From contig NZ_CP032093.1 in NCBI RefSeq assembly GCF_003544875.1, forward strand, positions 2,914,001 through 2,978,000: 64,000 bases of DNA. Reading direction: 5' to 3'. The notes beneath the pieces are model-generated. The model was not told where the DNA came from and did not search any database. It saw nothing but the letters and a program-made list of their open reading frames with translations. Below are positions 37,346 to 46,480 of this stretch, piece after piece. Each line of letters opens with the position of its first letter. The stretch's first letter is position 1. Position numbers and translations under genes: made by a program. The stretch comes from Vibrio alfacsensis. GTDB lineage: Bacteria > Pseudomonadota > Gammaproteobacteria > Enterobacterales > Vibrionaceae.

Positions 37346-39970
37346 ATGTATAAAAACACAACCGCTTTGTCTGTTGCGATTAGTCTAGCTTTGGGAACAG
37401 TAGCAGTGGCCCCAATGGCAGCACAGGCAGAAGAGCAACAAGTCGAAAAACTGCAAAAAATGAAAGTTACTGGTTCGCGTCTAACGCGTGCATCTATGGA
37501 AGGAAGCACTCCAGTTGCAGTTATTGGTCGTGCAGAAATCGAACGCGCGGGCGATATTTCTATTGCTGATGTACTACGTAAATCTTCATTTAACTCTTTT
37601 GGTTCATACAGTGAGAGTTCTGGTAACTCTTGGCAGAGCCAAGCAACCATGTCTCTACGTGGTCTAGGTGCATCTCGTACACTGGTTCTGATTAACGGTA
37701 AGCGTCTGCCAGGTTCTGCAACCATGGGTGGCGGCGCAGCAAACTTGAACGTAATTCCAGCGGCAATCGTTGAACGCGTTGAAGTCATGGCTGACGGCGG
37801 CTCAGCGGTCTACGGATCTGACGCGGTTGCTGGTGTAGTCAACGTTATCCTTAAAGACGAATTTGATGGCATCAACGTAACCGTAGGTGCTGGTATCCCA
37901 TCACAAGATGGCGGCGACGAGCAGAACTTCTCTATCGTAACAGGTACCTCTGGCGAGAAAGGCAATATCTATTTCTCTTTTGAACACGACTCTAAAGATG
38001 AAATCTACCTGCGTGATCGTGACTACCTAAGCTCAAAGAATACCGGTTCTGACAACTACTTTGATATGTCTGGTGTCAGTATCTACGGCCGAAACATTTA
38101 TCATAATGGCGCACTTAAACCGATTGCTGGCTATGAAACCGATGCAAAGTGTGACCCATCAAAAGGCTTTGTCGGCATCACTGAATACCCAGGCTTAGGC
38201 CCAATGTGTGGTTACGATTACACCGCAGAAGCTGCGCAAACCGCCTCTCTTGAGCGTAATACAGTTTTCGTTAACGGTAACATTTTCCTAACCGATACCA
38301 CGACATTCAACGCACAAATGCTATTGAGCCGTAACGAAAGTTTTGGTCGCTTTGCTCCTGCTGCGGGTTACTTTGAAATCGACCCTAGCACTGAAGGGGG
38401 GGCGACATTTTTCAAAGAAAATGGTTTAGACATTTATAACCCTGATGGTTCATACACAGATCCAGCAAGTATTTACTACCGATTCACAGGTGTTGGCACT
38501 CGTGATACGACAGTAACTGACTTCCAAGCAGACATGAAAGCAGGCCTAGATGGTTCTTTCTACACTGACGGTTTCGGTGAAGTGATTTGGGAAGCAGGTT
38601 ACCACTTGAACTTCTCAAACAGCAACGAACGCGGTACAGGCTACGTTCTACGTAACCCGGCAGAATCATTAGCCAACTCGGGTGAGTTTGTAAATGGTGA
38701 GTTCAGTGCGGATGCAACGGCCGATCTTGCGGCAACGACAGCGCGTGAATCACAAATGGAAATGCACCAGTTTAACGGCGGCTTGCAGTTTGACGTAGCA
38801 GAAGTCGGTGATATCACCATTCCTCTGTATGTGGGTGCTGAAATGACCACCTACGATTACTTTGATAAATACGATTCACAAAGCGAAGCGGGCAACATCA
38901 TTGGTAGTGCAGGTAACTCAGCAGCAGGTGATCGTGAGACATACGCATTCTTCGCTGAATCTTTGGTAGCCTTTACCGATGAGCTAGAAATGAACGTCGC
39001 CGTCCGTTATGACCACTACAGCGACTTCGGTGGCGCAGTTTCACCAAAAGCGTCTTTCCGTTACCAACCACTTGATAACCTAATGTTCCGCGCAGGTGCG
39101 GGCATGGGCTTCCGCGCACCATCTCTATCAAACCTTTACGGCGCGGACAGTGAATCAAATGACTACGCAAAAGACTACGTCTACTGTGAAGCAAATGGCA
39201 TTTCTGATGCAGAGTGTCCAGAGAAACAGTACACAACGACACGTACGTCAAATGAAGATCTTGATGCAGAAACGTCAACATCATTTAACTTTGGTGTGAG
39301 CTACTCTCCAATCGAAGATCTGGGTCTAACTGTGGATTACTACAACATTCGCATTGAAGACACCATCGTAATGAACACCCTACAGAGTATGATCGACCAA
39401 GAGCGTAGCAGCGGTCAATCAAACCCGAACATCACTCGTGAAGGTGGCAGCACAGGTAACATCACTAGCGCTATCGTTCCACTATCAAACATTGGTGACC
39501 TTGAAACATCAGGTCTCGATCTGAAAGTGAACTACCTATACGACTTTGATGTAACTACTGTACGTTACGACTTCATGGGTTCTTATGTTCTTGATTACAG
39601 CAGCCCTGAATACGTAGGTGGCCCAACAAACAACAAAGTTGGCCGCAATGGTCTACCTGAGTACCGCTTCCAGACAGGTGTTGGCTTCAATATCCTGAGC
39701 GACCATGACATCTATGTATCTGCAGACTACATTGCGTCACAAGCGCAAGACGTCGATAAGAACTACAACAAGACAGGTAAGATTCCAAGCTACACCACGT
39801 TCAACGTAGCCTACAACTACATGGCTCCTTGGGATGCAAAACTAACAGCAGGTGTGCGTAACCTAACTGACGAAGATCCAGCATTTGAAGCAGATGGCGT
39901 TACTTACAACGATGAGCTGTACAGCATTCAAGGCCGAGTATTCTTCGTGAACTACTCTCAAAACTTTTAA
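37346..39970 (+). CDS. TonB-dependent outer-membrane receptor
   Basis: An 874-residue receptor. A signal peptide covers residues 1-28 (cleavage after AQA), followed by a TonB-box-like segment (KMKVTGSRL), the plug domain (MSLRGLGASRTLVLINGKRLPG, GSAVYGSDAVAGVVNVILK) and a beta barrel ending in F (YSQNF). The plug resembles receptors for peptides, carbohydrates or similar nutrients more than classical siderophore receptors, but the ligand is not deducible. AAGG precedes the start. It is followed by its own energising system in the same direction, and divergent to a peptide importer, so uptake of the same peptide-like substrate across both membranes is an attractive inference. Confidence 0.93.
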   Translation: MYKNTTALSVAISLALGTVAVAPMAAQAEEQQVEKLQKMKVTGSRLTRASMEGSTPVAVIGRAEIERAGDISIADVLRKSSFNSFGSYSESSGNSWQSQATMSLRGLGASRTLVLINGKRLPGSATMGGGAANLNVIPAAIVERVEVMADGGSAVYGSDAVAGVVNVILKDEFDGINVTVGAGIPSQDGGDEQNFSIVTGTSGEKGNIYFSFEHDSKDEIYLRDRDYLSSKNTGSDNYFDMSGVSIYGRNIYHNGALKPIAGYETDAKCDPSKGFVGITEYPGLGPMCGYDYTAEAAQTASLERNTVFVNGNIFLTDTTTFNAQMLLSRNESFGRFAPAAGYFEIDPSTEGGATFFKENGLDIYNPDGSYTDPASIYYRFTGVGTRDTTVTDFQADMKAGLDGSFYTDGFGEVIWEAGYHLNFSNSNERGTGYVLRNPAESLANSGEFVNGEFSADATADLAATTARESQMEMHQFNGGLQFDVAEVGDITIPLYVGAEMTTYDYFDKYDSQSEAGNIIGSAGNSAAGDRETYAFFAESLVAFTDELEMNVAVRYDHYSDFGGAVSPKASFRYQPLDNLMFRAGAGMGFRAPSLSNLYGADSESNDYAKDYVYCEANGISDAECPEKQYTTTRTSNEDLDAETSTSFNFGVSYSPIEDLGLTVDYYNIRIEDTIVMNTLQSMIDQERSSGQSNPNITREGGSTGNITSAIVPLSNIGDLETSGLDLKVNYLYDFDVTTVRYDFMGSYVLDYSSPEYVGGPTNNKVGRNGLPEYRFQTGVGFNILSDHDIYVSADYIASQAQDVDKNYNKTGKIPSYTTFNVAYNYMAPWDAKLTAGVRNLTDEDPAFEADGVTYNDELYSIQGRVFFVNYSQNF

Positions 39971-39981
39971 TTAAAAACTTT

Positions 39982-40004
39982 GGCGCAGGAGCTTTTCCTG
40001 CGCC
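39982..40004 (+). other. GC-rich hairpin between receptor and motor genes
   Basis: GGCGCAGG and CCTGCGCC form an 8-bp perfect stem with a 7-base loop, 12 bases after the receptor stop. No T-run follows. It may protect the receptor mRNA 3' end or partly terminate, lowering expression of the downstream genes. Confidence 0.55.
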
Positions 40005-40043
40005 CTATTCGACTGACTTTTATACACTGACAAGGATGCAACT

Positions 40044-40808
40044 ATGACGTTAAAGGAATTTGGCGTAAGTGCAGTTACTGCCGCGATTTTATCAGTAAGT
40101 AGTGCAGCGATGGCTGCCGACTCTGGTACCGTCGTCGCTAACCAAGCAAAAACCACGAAGTCCTCACAGGCTTCACAACAAAAAATCGACAACTATGCTG
40201 AAAGTGCAGAGACCATGTTGGCTGAATACAAAGGCCTGCTGCGTCAAATCGACAGCATGAAAGTTTACAATGAGCAAATTAACCGTATGGTTCAGTCTCA
40301 GCAAGGTGAACTGGACTCCCTGAATAATCAAATCGCTCAAATCGATCAAACGGCAACGGAAGTTGTTCCTCTCACTCTTAAAATGATCGACGCTCTGGAT
40401 GAGTTTGTCACTTTAGACTTACCTTTCCAAAAAGAAGAACGTAACAAACGTGTGGTAGAACTTCGTGATCTCATGGATCGTGCAGACGTTACGACTTCAG
40501 AAAAATTCCGTAAAGTAATGGAAGCCTACCAAATCGAAGAAGGCTTCTCTCGATCAATTGAATCTTACAAAGCTAGCCTAGAGCGTAACGGTGAGACCGT
40601 GACTTACGACTTCCTACGTATTGGTCGTACTGCGCTTCTATTCCAATCTCCGGATGGTGGTGAAACAGGCATGTGGAATCAACAAACCCGTCAGTGGGAA
40701 TCGCTACCTGAAAACTACCGTATCGCTGTACAGCAAGGCCTTCGTATCGCTAAGAAACAAGCGCCACCAGCGCTGATCAAACTGCCTGTATTTGCTGGGG
40801 AGGAATAA
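40044..40808 (+). CDS. DUF3450 periplasmic protein of the TonB cluster
   Basis: A 254-residue protein with a signal peptide (cleavage near AMAADS) and a predicted coiled coil at about residues 45-115 (AESAETMLAEYKGLLRQIDSM to LDSLNNQIAQIDQTATEV). The C-terminal domain with LRIGRTALLFQSPDGGETGMWN is characteristic of DUF3450. Members are found almost only beside TtpC-ExbB-ExbD-TonB clusters of marine gammaproteobacteria. It is probably a periplasmic part of the energy-transfer complex; its exact role is unknown. It ends three bases before the next gene. Confidence 0.85.
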   Translation: MTLKEFGVSAVTAAILSVSSAAMAADSGTVVANQAKTTKSSQASQQKIDNYAESAETMLAEYKGLLRQIDSMKVYNEQINRMVQSQQGELDSLNNQIAQIDQTATEVVPLTLKMIDALDEFVTLDLPFQKEERNKRVVELRDLMDRADVTTSEKFRKVMEAYQIEEGFSRSIESYKASLERNGETVTYDFLRIGRTALLFQSPDGGETGMWNQQTRQWESLPENYRIAVQQGLRIAKKQAPPALIKLPVFAGEE

Positions 40809-40811
40809 GAA

Positions 40812-42173
40812 ATGAAAGGATTCAAAACTCTAGCCGCTGGTTTGCTAGCGAGCTTATTCATGGTTTCTGGTGTGCAAGCAGAAACCCCTAAGAACTTATC
40901 TGAACTACTGAAAAACGTAAAATCAGAAAGTATTGTTGAATCAAAAGAAAACAAAGCTCGTGAAGCTGAGTTCAAAAACAACCGCGATCAACAAGCTGCG
41001 CTACTTGAAAAAGCTCGTGCAGAACTTGCCGCTCAACAAGCACTTGGTGATGAGCTAAAAGCCACGTTTGATGAAAACGACAAACAGCTAACCGATCTGA
41101 CTGAAACACTTCTCGTTCGTTCAGGTACATTAGGTGAAATGTTTGGTGTGGTTCGTCAATATGCGGGGGAATTCAAAGGTCTTTTTGCTGCATCACAAAA
41201 TGCCGTGCAATTCCCTGAGCGTGACGCTTTACTATCAAAGTTAGCCGAAAGTAAAGAGCTGCCATCAACACAAGAGCTTGAAGCGTTCTGGCACACTATC
41301 CTGCAGCAAGTTGTTGCTTCAGGTGAGACAACCACAACTCAAGCAACCGTTGTATACGGTGAGGGTAAAGAAGCCGTTCAAGACGTCACACTTGTTGGCG
41401 AGTTTAACGCAATCGCAGATGGCAAATACGTCACTTACGTCCCTCAGACGGGTAAGTTCGAAGAGCTGTCACGTCAACCAGCCAAAAACATCACTCGCCT
41501 AGTCGGCGGTTTTGAAGCAGCAGATGGCACATACGAACCACTATTTATTGACCCATCTCGTGGTGTGATTCTATCTCTACTTGTACAAAGCCCGACTGTT
41601 CAGGAGCGTATTGACCAAGGTGGTATCGTTGGTTACGTCATCCTAGCGATGGGTGCCGTTGGTGCACTGATCGCACTCGTTTGTTACCTACGCCTATTGG
41701 TTATCGGTGGCAAAATGCGTAAGCAGGCTAAATCAGACACGGTTATTCCTGGCAACCCTCTGGGTGAAGTTATCCAAGCTTACCAAGAACACAAAGGTGA
41801 CAACCTTGAAGATCTTGAAGCGAAACTGGACGAAATCATCCTACGTAACGCACCGAGCATTGAACGCTTTATCAGCTCAATCAAACTGTTTGCTTCTGTA
41901 GCGCCACTGCTAGGTCTACTGGGTACGGTGATGGGTATGATCGGTACGTTCCAAGCAATCACACTATTTGGTACCGGCGATCCTAAGCTAATGGCTGGCG
42001 GTATTTCAGAAGCACTAGTAACAACAATGCTTGGTCTGGTTGTCGCAATTCCTCTGCTGTTCCTGTACACCATCGTACACAGTAAAGGTCGCCGTTTGGT
42101 TCAAACTCTTGAAGAACAGAGTGCAGGCTTCATCGCTCGCTATCAGGAAAAACTGCATAAAGCCGAAAGCTAA
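40812..42173 (+). CDS. TtpC-like MotA/TolQ/ExbB-family protein with periplasmic N-terminal domain
   Basis: A 453-residue protein. It has a signal-like N-terminus (to VQAE), a coiled-coil periplasmic part (about residues 30-100), and then a C-terminal ExbB-like proton-channel domain with helices near 280, 360 and 400 (GYVILAMGAVGALIALVCYL, ASVAPLLGLLGTVMGMIGTFQ, ALVTTMLGLVVAIPLLFLYTIV). TtpC proteins are required with ExbB, ExbD and TonB in the Vibrio TonB2 system. Having it beside a second, short ExbB is the mark of TonB2/TonB3-type systems. Confidence 0.88.
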   Translation: MKGFKTLAAGLLASLFMVSGVQAETPKNLSELLKNVKSESIVESKENKAREAEFKNNRDQQAALLEKARAELAAQQALGDELKATFDENDKQLTDLTETLLVRSGTLGEMFGVVRQYAGEFKGLFAASQNAVQFPERDALLSKLAESKELPSTQELEAFWHTILQQVVASGETTTTQATVVYGEGKEAVQDVTLVGEFNAIADGKYVTYVPQTGKFEELSRQPAKNITRLVGGFEAADGTYEPLFIDPSRGVILSLLVQSPTVQERIDQGGIVGYVILAMGAVGALIALVCYLRLLVIGGKMRKQAKSDTVIPGNPLGEVIQAYQEHKGDNLEDLEAKLDEIILRNAPSIERFISSIKLFASVAPLLGLLGTVMGMIGTFQAITLFGTGDPKLMAGGISEALVTTMLGLVVAIPLLFLYTIVHSKGRRLVQTLEEQSAGFIARYQEKLHKAES

Positions 42174-42182
42174 GGAGGCATT

Positions 42183-42710
42183 ATGTGGTGGTTAGTTGGA
42201 GAACTTGAATCAATTAGGCGCTTCTTGGGAATGGGTGGTGATGTACTCGTCGCCATCTTTATCCTCAGCTTCATGTTGTGGGCAGTATTGCTAGAACGCT
42301 GGTTTTACTTCGCTGCCGTCGCCCCAAGAGCAATGAAAAAAGCCGTTAGCTTTTGGGAAGATCGTTCAGAACATAAAAGCTGGAATGCAAAGATGATCCG
42401 ACAAGAAATCGTTTCTCGTCAGGATATTGAGAATAAAAAGGGACTGCCAATTGTCAAAGTATTGATTGCACTTTGTCCCCTACTGGGTCTACTCGGCACC
42501 GTTGTCGGCATGATCCAAGTATTCGACATCTTAGCAGTAACAGGAACAGGAAGCCCTCGAGCAATGGCCTCGGGGATCTCAAAGGCAACAATCCCAACAT
42601 TAGCCGGGATGGTGGCTTCTCTATCAGGACTTTTCTTTAGTACTCGTCTTGATCATTTAGCCAAAGTCACCACGCAGAAGCTTGAAGATAAGCTAAAGCA
42701 CATTAGCTAA
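42183..42710 (+). CDS. exbB: ExbB proton-channel subunit
   Basis: A 175-residue short ExbB. LVAIFILSFMLWAVLLERWFYF is the first helix, ALCPLLGLLGTVVGMIQVFDIL the second and ISKATIPTLAGMVASLSGLFFS the third, together the MotA/TolQ/ExbB domain. It forms the proton channel with ExbD in the inner membrane and drives TonB. Confidence 0.93.
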   Translation: MWWLVGELESIRRFLGMGGDVLVAIFILSFMLWAVLLERWFYFAAVAPRAMKKAVSFWEDRSEHKSWNAKMIRQEIVSRQDIENKKGLPIVKVLIALCPLLGLLGTVVGMIQVFDILAVTGTGSPRAMASGISKATIPTLAGMVASLSGLFFSTRLDHLAKVTTQKLEDKLKHIS

Positions 42711-42754
42711 GTAAATGGGAATTGCCTGAGTAAACGGAATTAGAGGTATAGGTC

Positions 42755-43162
42755 ATGAAGAGACGCTATAGCAGTGATAGCAGTGAAGAAGCCGCTATCG
42801 ATATGACACCGATGCTGGACATCGTATTCATCATGTTGATCTTCTTTATCGTAACAACATCGTTCGTTAAAGAAGCTGGTCTAGAAGTAAATCGTCCTAC
42901 GGCAAGCTCCGCGCAAACCGTGAAAAAAGGGAACATTATGGTTGCCATTGGTGCAGCTGGTGATGTTTGGGTGGATAAACGTCGTATTGAAGTCGACGCG
43001 GTTCGAGCCAACATCGAACGCCTACGTGCAGAAAGCCCTGATGGTGCCGTTGTTATTCAAGCGGATACCGAATCAAACGCAGGCGTAGTCGTGAAAGTAA
43101 TGGACCAGATCAAGATGGCGGGTGTAGAAAGCATCTCCATTGCCGCAACGAATAAGGATTAA
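42755..43162 (+). CDS. exbD: ExbD/TolR-family biopolymer transport protein
   Basis: A 135-residue ExbD with a single N-terminal membrane helix. MTPMLDIVFIMLIFFIVTTSFV contains the conserved proton-carrying aspartate D22. The periplasmic domain VVIQADTESNAGVVVKVMDQIKMAG follows. It works with ExbB to convert proton flow into TonB movement. Confidence 0.94.
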   Translation: MKRRYSSDSSEEAAIDMTPMLDIVFIMLIFFIVTTSFVKEAGLEVNRPTASSAQTVKKGNIMVAIGAAGDVWVDKRRIEVDAVRANIERLRAESPDGAVVIQADTESNAGVVVKVMDQIKMAGVESISIAATNKD

Positions 43163-43166
43163 GCTT

Positions 43167-43796
43167 ATGCGGTATCTGGCCTCCATTGCACTGGCGCTCG
43201 TTGTCTCCCTCGGATTGTTCTGGGGGATGGACAAGCTAGTAAATAAAGAGCGCCACGAGCTAGTGTCGGATGATGATCTCCGTATGGTGGAATTCATTCG
43301 CATTAAACCGGACGAAAAAATACAGGAGAAAAAACGCGAACTTCCGAAACCACCACCGCCTAAGCGTCCGCCGCCACCACCTGAAATGAAGGTGACGTCG
43401 ACAGTTAAACCGGTGATGGATCAAATTCCGATGGATATGCCTAAGTTGGATCTACCTGTGAACGTAACAGGGGGATCCGTACTTGGTCACTACGCTCAAG
43501 GTGGTGCCAAACTGGCTGGCGGAGGGGGTCCTGTACCTCTTGCAACATTCCAACCGCAGATGCCACGTAAAGCAGCACGAGCGGGAATTGAAAAAGGAAT
43601 TGTATTAGTAGAATTTACCGTCAACGAGCGTGGAGCAGTGCAAGACGTAAAAGTCTTGAAAGAATCTCCTCGTAAGTTGGGCTTGGGTAAAGCCGCGAGA
43701 AAAACCGTCTCTAAGTGGACCTTTAAACCGAAAATGGTTGATGGAAAAGCAGTGACTTCTCGTCTATCCCAAGAAATCGAGTTCTCTACTAACTAA
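43167..43796 (+). CDS. tonB: TonB energy transducer
   Basis: A 209-residue TonB. ATG 43167, five bases after the exbD stop, gives a proper N-terminal helix (MRYLASIALALVVSLGLFWG); an in-frame codon at 43140 overlaps exbD and is not used. A proline-rich spacer (PKPPPPKRPPPPPE) follows at about 60-75. The C-terminal TonB domain has IEKGIVLVEFTVNERGAVQDVKVLKESP and VSKWTFKP. It is of the short TonB2/TonB3 type and should energise the receptor encoded at the start of the cluster. Confidence 0.94.
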   Translation: MRYLASIALALVVSLGLFWGMDKLVNKERHELVSDDDLRMVEFIRIKPDEKIQEKKRELPKPPPPKRPPPPPEMKVTSTVKPVMDQIPMDMPKLDLPVNVTGGSVLGHYAQGGAKLAGGGGPVPLATFQPQMPRKAARAGIEKGIVLVEFTVNERGAVQDVKVLKESPRKLGLGKAARKTVSKWTFKPKMVDGKAVTSRLSQEIEFSTN

Positions 43797-43807
43797 GGAG
43801 TCGCAAC

Positions 43808-45022
43808 ATGAAAGCATATACAAAATTGTTGGCTTCTCTGGTGTTTATTTCAGGCGCGTATTGCGCGCCTGCTTTTGCCAGTAACCCTGAGTTGTCTGAC
43901 AGAACGTTCCGTACAGTAAACAAAGTTCAAGAACTTATCGCTGAGGAAAAGTACTCTCAAGCAATTGAGAAGTTAAATGCAGCATTGAAAGGTTCAAGTA
44001 AAAAACAATACGACAAAGCCGTTTTGCTTCAGCAGATGGGGTTTCTTTATTCACTAAAAGACAACTACCCTAAAGCCGCAAAGTACTTTGCCGATGCCTT
44101 GAAGCTCGATGCGCTGCCCGTACCAGTAGCCCAGCAAGTTCGTTATAGTCTGGCGCAGTTATACCTCGCAGAGGGACAATTTAGAAAGTCCGTCAACACG
44201 ATGAATGAGTGGTTTAAAATTTCGGAAACGACCGAAGAAAAGCCACAAGCACACGCATATATCACACTTGCGAGTGCCTACATTCAGCTAGAGGATTACA
44301 AAAATGCGATTCCGCCGACCAAAAAAGCGATCGCAATGAGTAAGAACCCTAGTGAGTCTTGGTATCAGCTTCTGATGTCAGCACACTATGAGCTAAAACA
44401 GTTCAAGAGTGTGGCCGGTGTGCTGAAAATTTTGACCACCAAGTATCCACAAAATAAGCGCTACTGGACCCAGCTGTCTGGTATTTACATGGAGTTAAAT
44501 CAAGAGCGAAATGCACTCTCTACTTTAGAAATGGCCCATAAACTAGGTCTACTGGAAGAAGAGAAAGAGTACTTACGTTTGGTAAACTTCCAAGCTTATC
44601 AAGGCGTTCCTTTCCGCGCAGCAAAGACAATGCAAACGTCGATGGATGACGGCAAGATCACGCGTGACGCTAAAAACTTAGAGAAGTTGGCTTCTTTCTG
44701 GCAACAAGCACAGGAGTTAGATAAGTCGATTGAGAGTTATGTGGCTGCTTACAAGTTAGCCCCAAAAGCAAAAACGCAGATCAAGATCGCTCGTTTAATG
44801 ATTCTCGACAAGCAATACTCTGCCGCAACTAAGTTTGCTAAAAATGCGGCACCAGATGCGAAACGTGATGATAAAGGTGAACTGAACTACATTCGAGGCA
44901 TGGCGTATTTCGAATTAAATCAGCCAAGCAATGCACTTAAAGCAATGAAGAGTGCAGCGCAATCTCCGGACATGAAAGCCGTCGCAGCTCCTTGGATCAA
45001 TTTTCTTGAATCACAGGGTTAA
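43808..45022 (+). CDS. TPR-repeat protein of the TonB cluster
   Basis: A 404-residue secreted protein (signal peptide to about residue 24, PAFAS) made of tetratricopeptide repeats, for example QMGFLYSLKDNYPKAAKYFADALKLDALP and AHAYITLASAYIQLEDYKNAIPPTKKAIAM. TPR proteins end comparable TtpC-ExbB-ExbD-TonB clusters and probably scaffold periplasmic partners. It is the last gene before a terminator. Confidence 0.88.
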   Translation: MKAYTKLLASLVFISGAYCAPAFASNPELSDRTFRTVNKVQELIAEEKYSQAIEKLNAALKGSSKKQYDKAVLLQQMGFLYSLKDNYPKAAKYFADALKLDALPVPVAQQVRYSLAQLYLAEGQFRKSVNTMNEWFKISETTEEKPQAHAYITLASAYIQLEDYKNAIPPTKKAIAMSKNPSESWYQLLMSAHYELKQFKSVAGVLKILTTKYPQNKRYWTQLSGIYMELNQERNALSTLEMAHKLGLLEEEKEYLRLVNFQAYQGVPFRAAKTMQTSMDDGKITRDAKNLEKLASFWQQAQELDKSIESYVAAYKLAPKAKTQIKIARLMILDKQYSAATKFAKNAAPDAKRDDKGELNYIRGMAYFELNQPSNALKAMKSAAQSPDMKAVAAPWINFLESQG

Positions 45023-45099
45023 ACGGACATTGCTGCTTAAATACACGGCCTTTTGATTGTGTATAACAATAAGATTAAGTGTGAGTCAGTCGCACGCCT

Positions 45100-45125
45100 G
45101 GGGAAGTGAAAGCTTCCCCTTTTTT
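45100..45125 (+). terminator. Terminator of the TonB cluster
   Basis: GGGGAAG and CTTCCCC with a 6-base loop, followed by TTTTTT, 78 bases after the TPR gene. Confidence 0.9.
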
Positions 45126-45328
45126 CATTCTTACGTTCATTTTTCCCTGACAACACAGATCCCAAAGATCGGCTAGCAACCGTTCGGAGATCATGATACT
45201 CTTCGCCTCCATTTTTCTGGCGGGTTTATCACCAATCTCAACATGCTTGGTGGAGAAATCATCAAAGCCAGTGCTATCGTTAACGATGTCGATACTTTCT
45301 TTCGGCATTCACTCAATCCAACCAATAG

Positions 45329-45964
<636 letters not shown>

Positions 45965-46168
45965 GACTGCTCTACCCTCACGTGATGTTGGAATGGGATC
46001 TCCCCAGATGTACATCATGGCAGGTAAAAAGAATAAATTTCTGCTTCTTTATTTCGGTAAGGAAGCATATATTGCTTATACAGTTACATGTCTTACCGCT
46101 AGTAAATAACACGCTAAGACTGTATACTTTCTCGTCATTCAAAATTTAGTTAACTATTTGGAGTCCTC

Positions 46169-46441
46169 ATGGCACGCGTAACTGTTCAAGACGCTGTTGA
46201 AAAAGTTGGCAACCGTTTCGACCTAGTACTGATTGCGGCTCGCCGCGCTCGTCAAATGCAAACTGGCGGTAAAGATGCACTAGTGCCAGAAGAGAACGAT
46301 AAGCCAACGGTTATCGCTCTACGCGAAATCGAAGAAGGTTTAATTACTAAAGAAGTTCTGGACGCTCGTGAACGTCAAGAGCAACAAGAACAAGAAGCGG
46401 CAGAGCTAGCGGCAGTAAGCAGCATCGCTCACAACCGTTAA
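46169..46441 (+). CDS. rpoZ: RNA polymerase omega subunit
   Basis: A 90-residue omega starting [31 protein letters not shown], the universal family start. It stabilises the beta' subunit and is part of the ppGpp-binding site. A GGAG site precedes the ATG. The gene is 39 bases before spoT. Confidence 0.97.
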   Translation: MARVTVQDAVEKVGNRFDLVLIAARRARQMQTGGKDALVPEENDKPTVIALREIEEGLITKEVLDARERQEQQEQEAAELAAVSSIAHNR

Positions 46442-46480
46442 TTCTGACTTTAGAATTCAACAACCTCCCGGGCCTATAAT

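Noticed and set aside
37346..39970. Several frames on the opposite strand of the TonB-dependent receptor gene
   Set aside because: All are shadows of a well-supported receptor gene.
45075..45308. 77-codon frame on the - strand between the TonB cluster terminator and gmk
   Set aside because: It overlaps the terminator at 45100-45125, has no family features and no clear ribosome site. It cannot be ruled out but is not supported.
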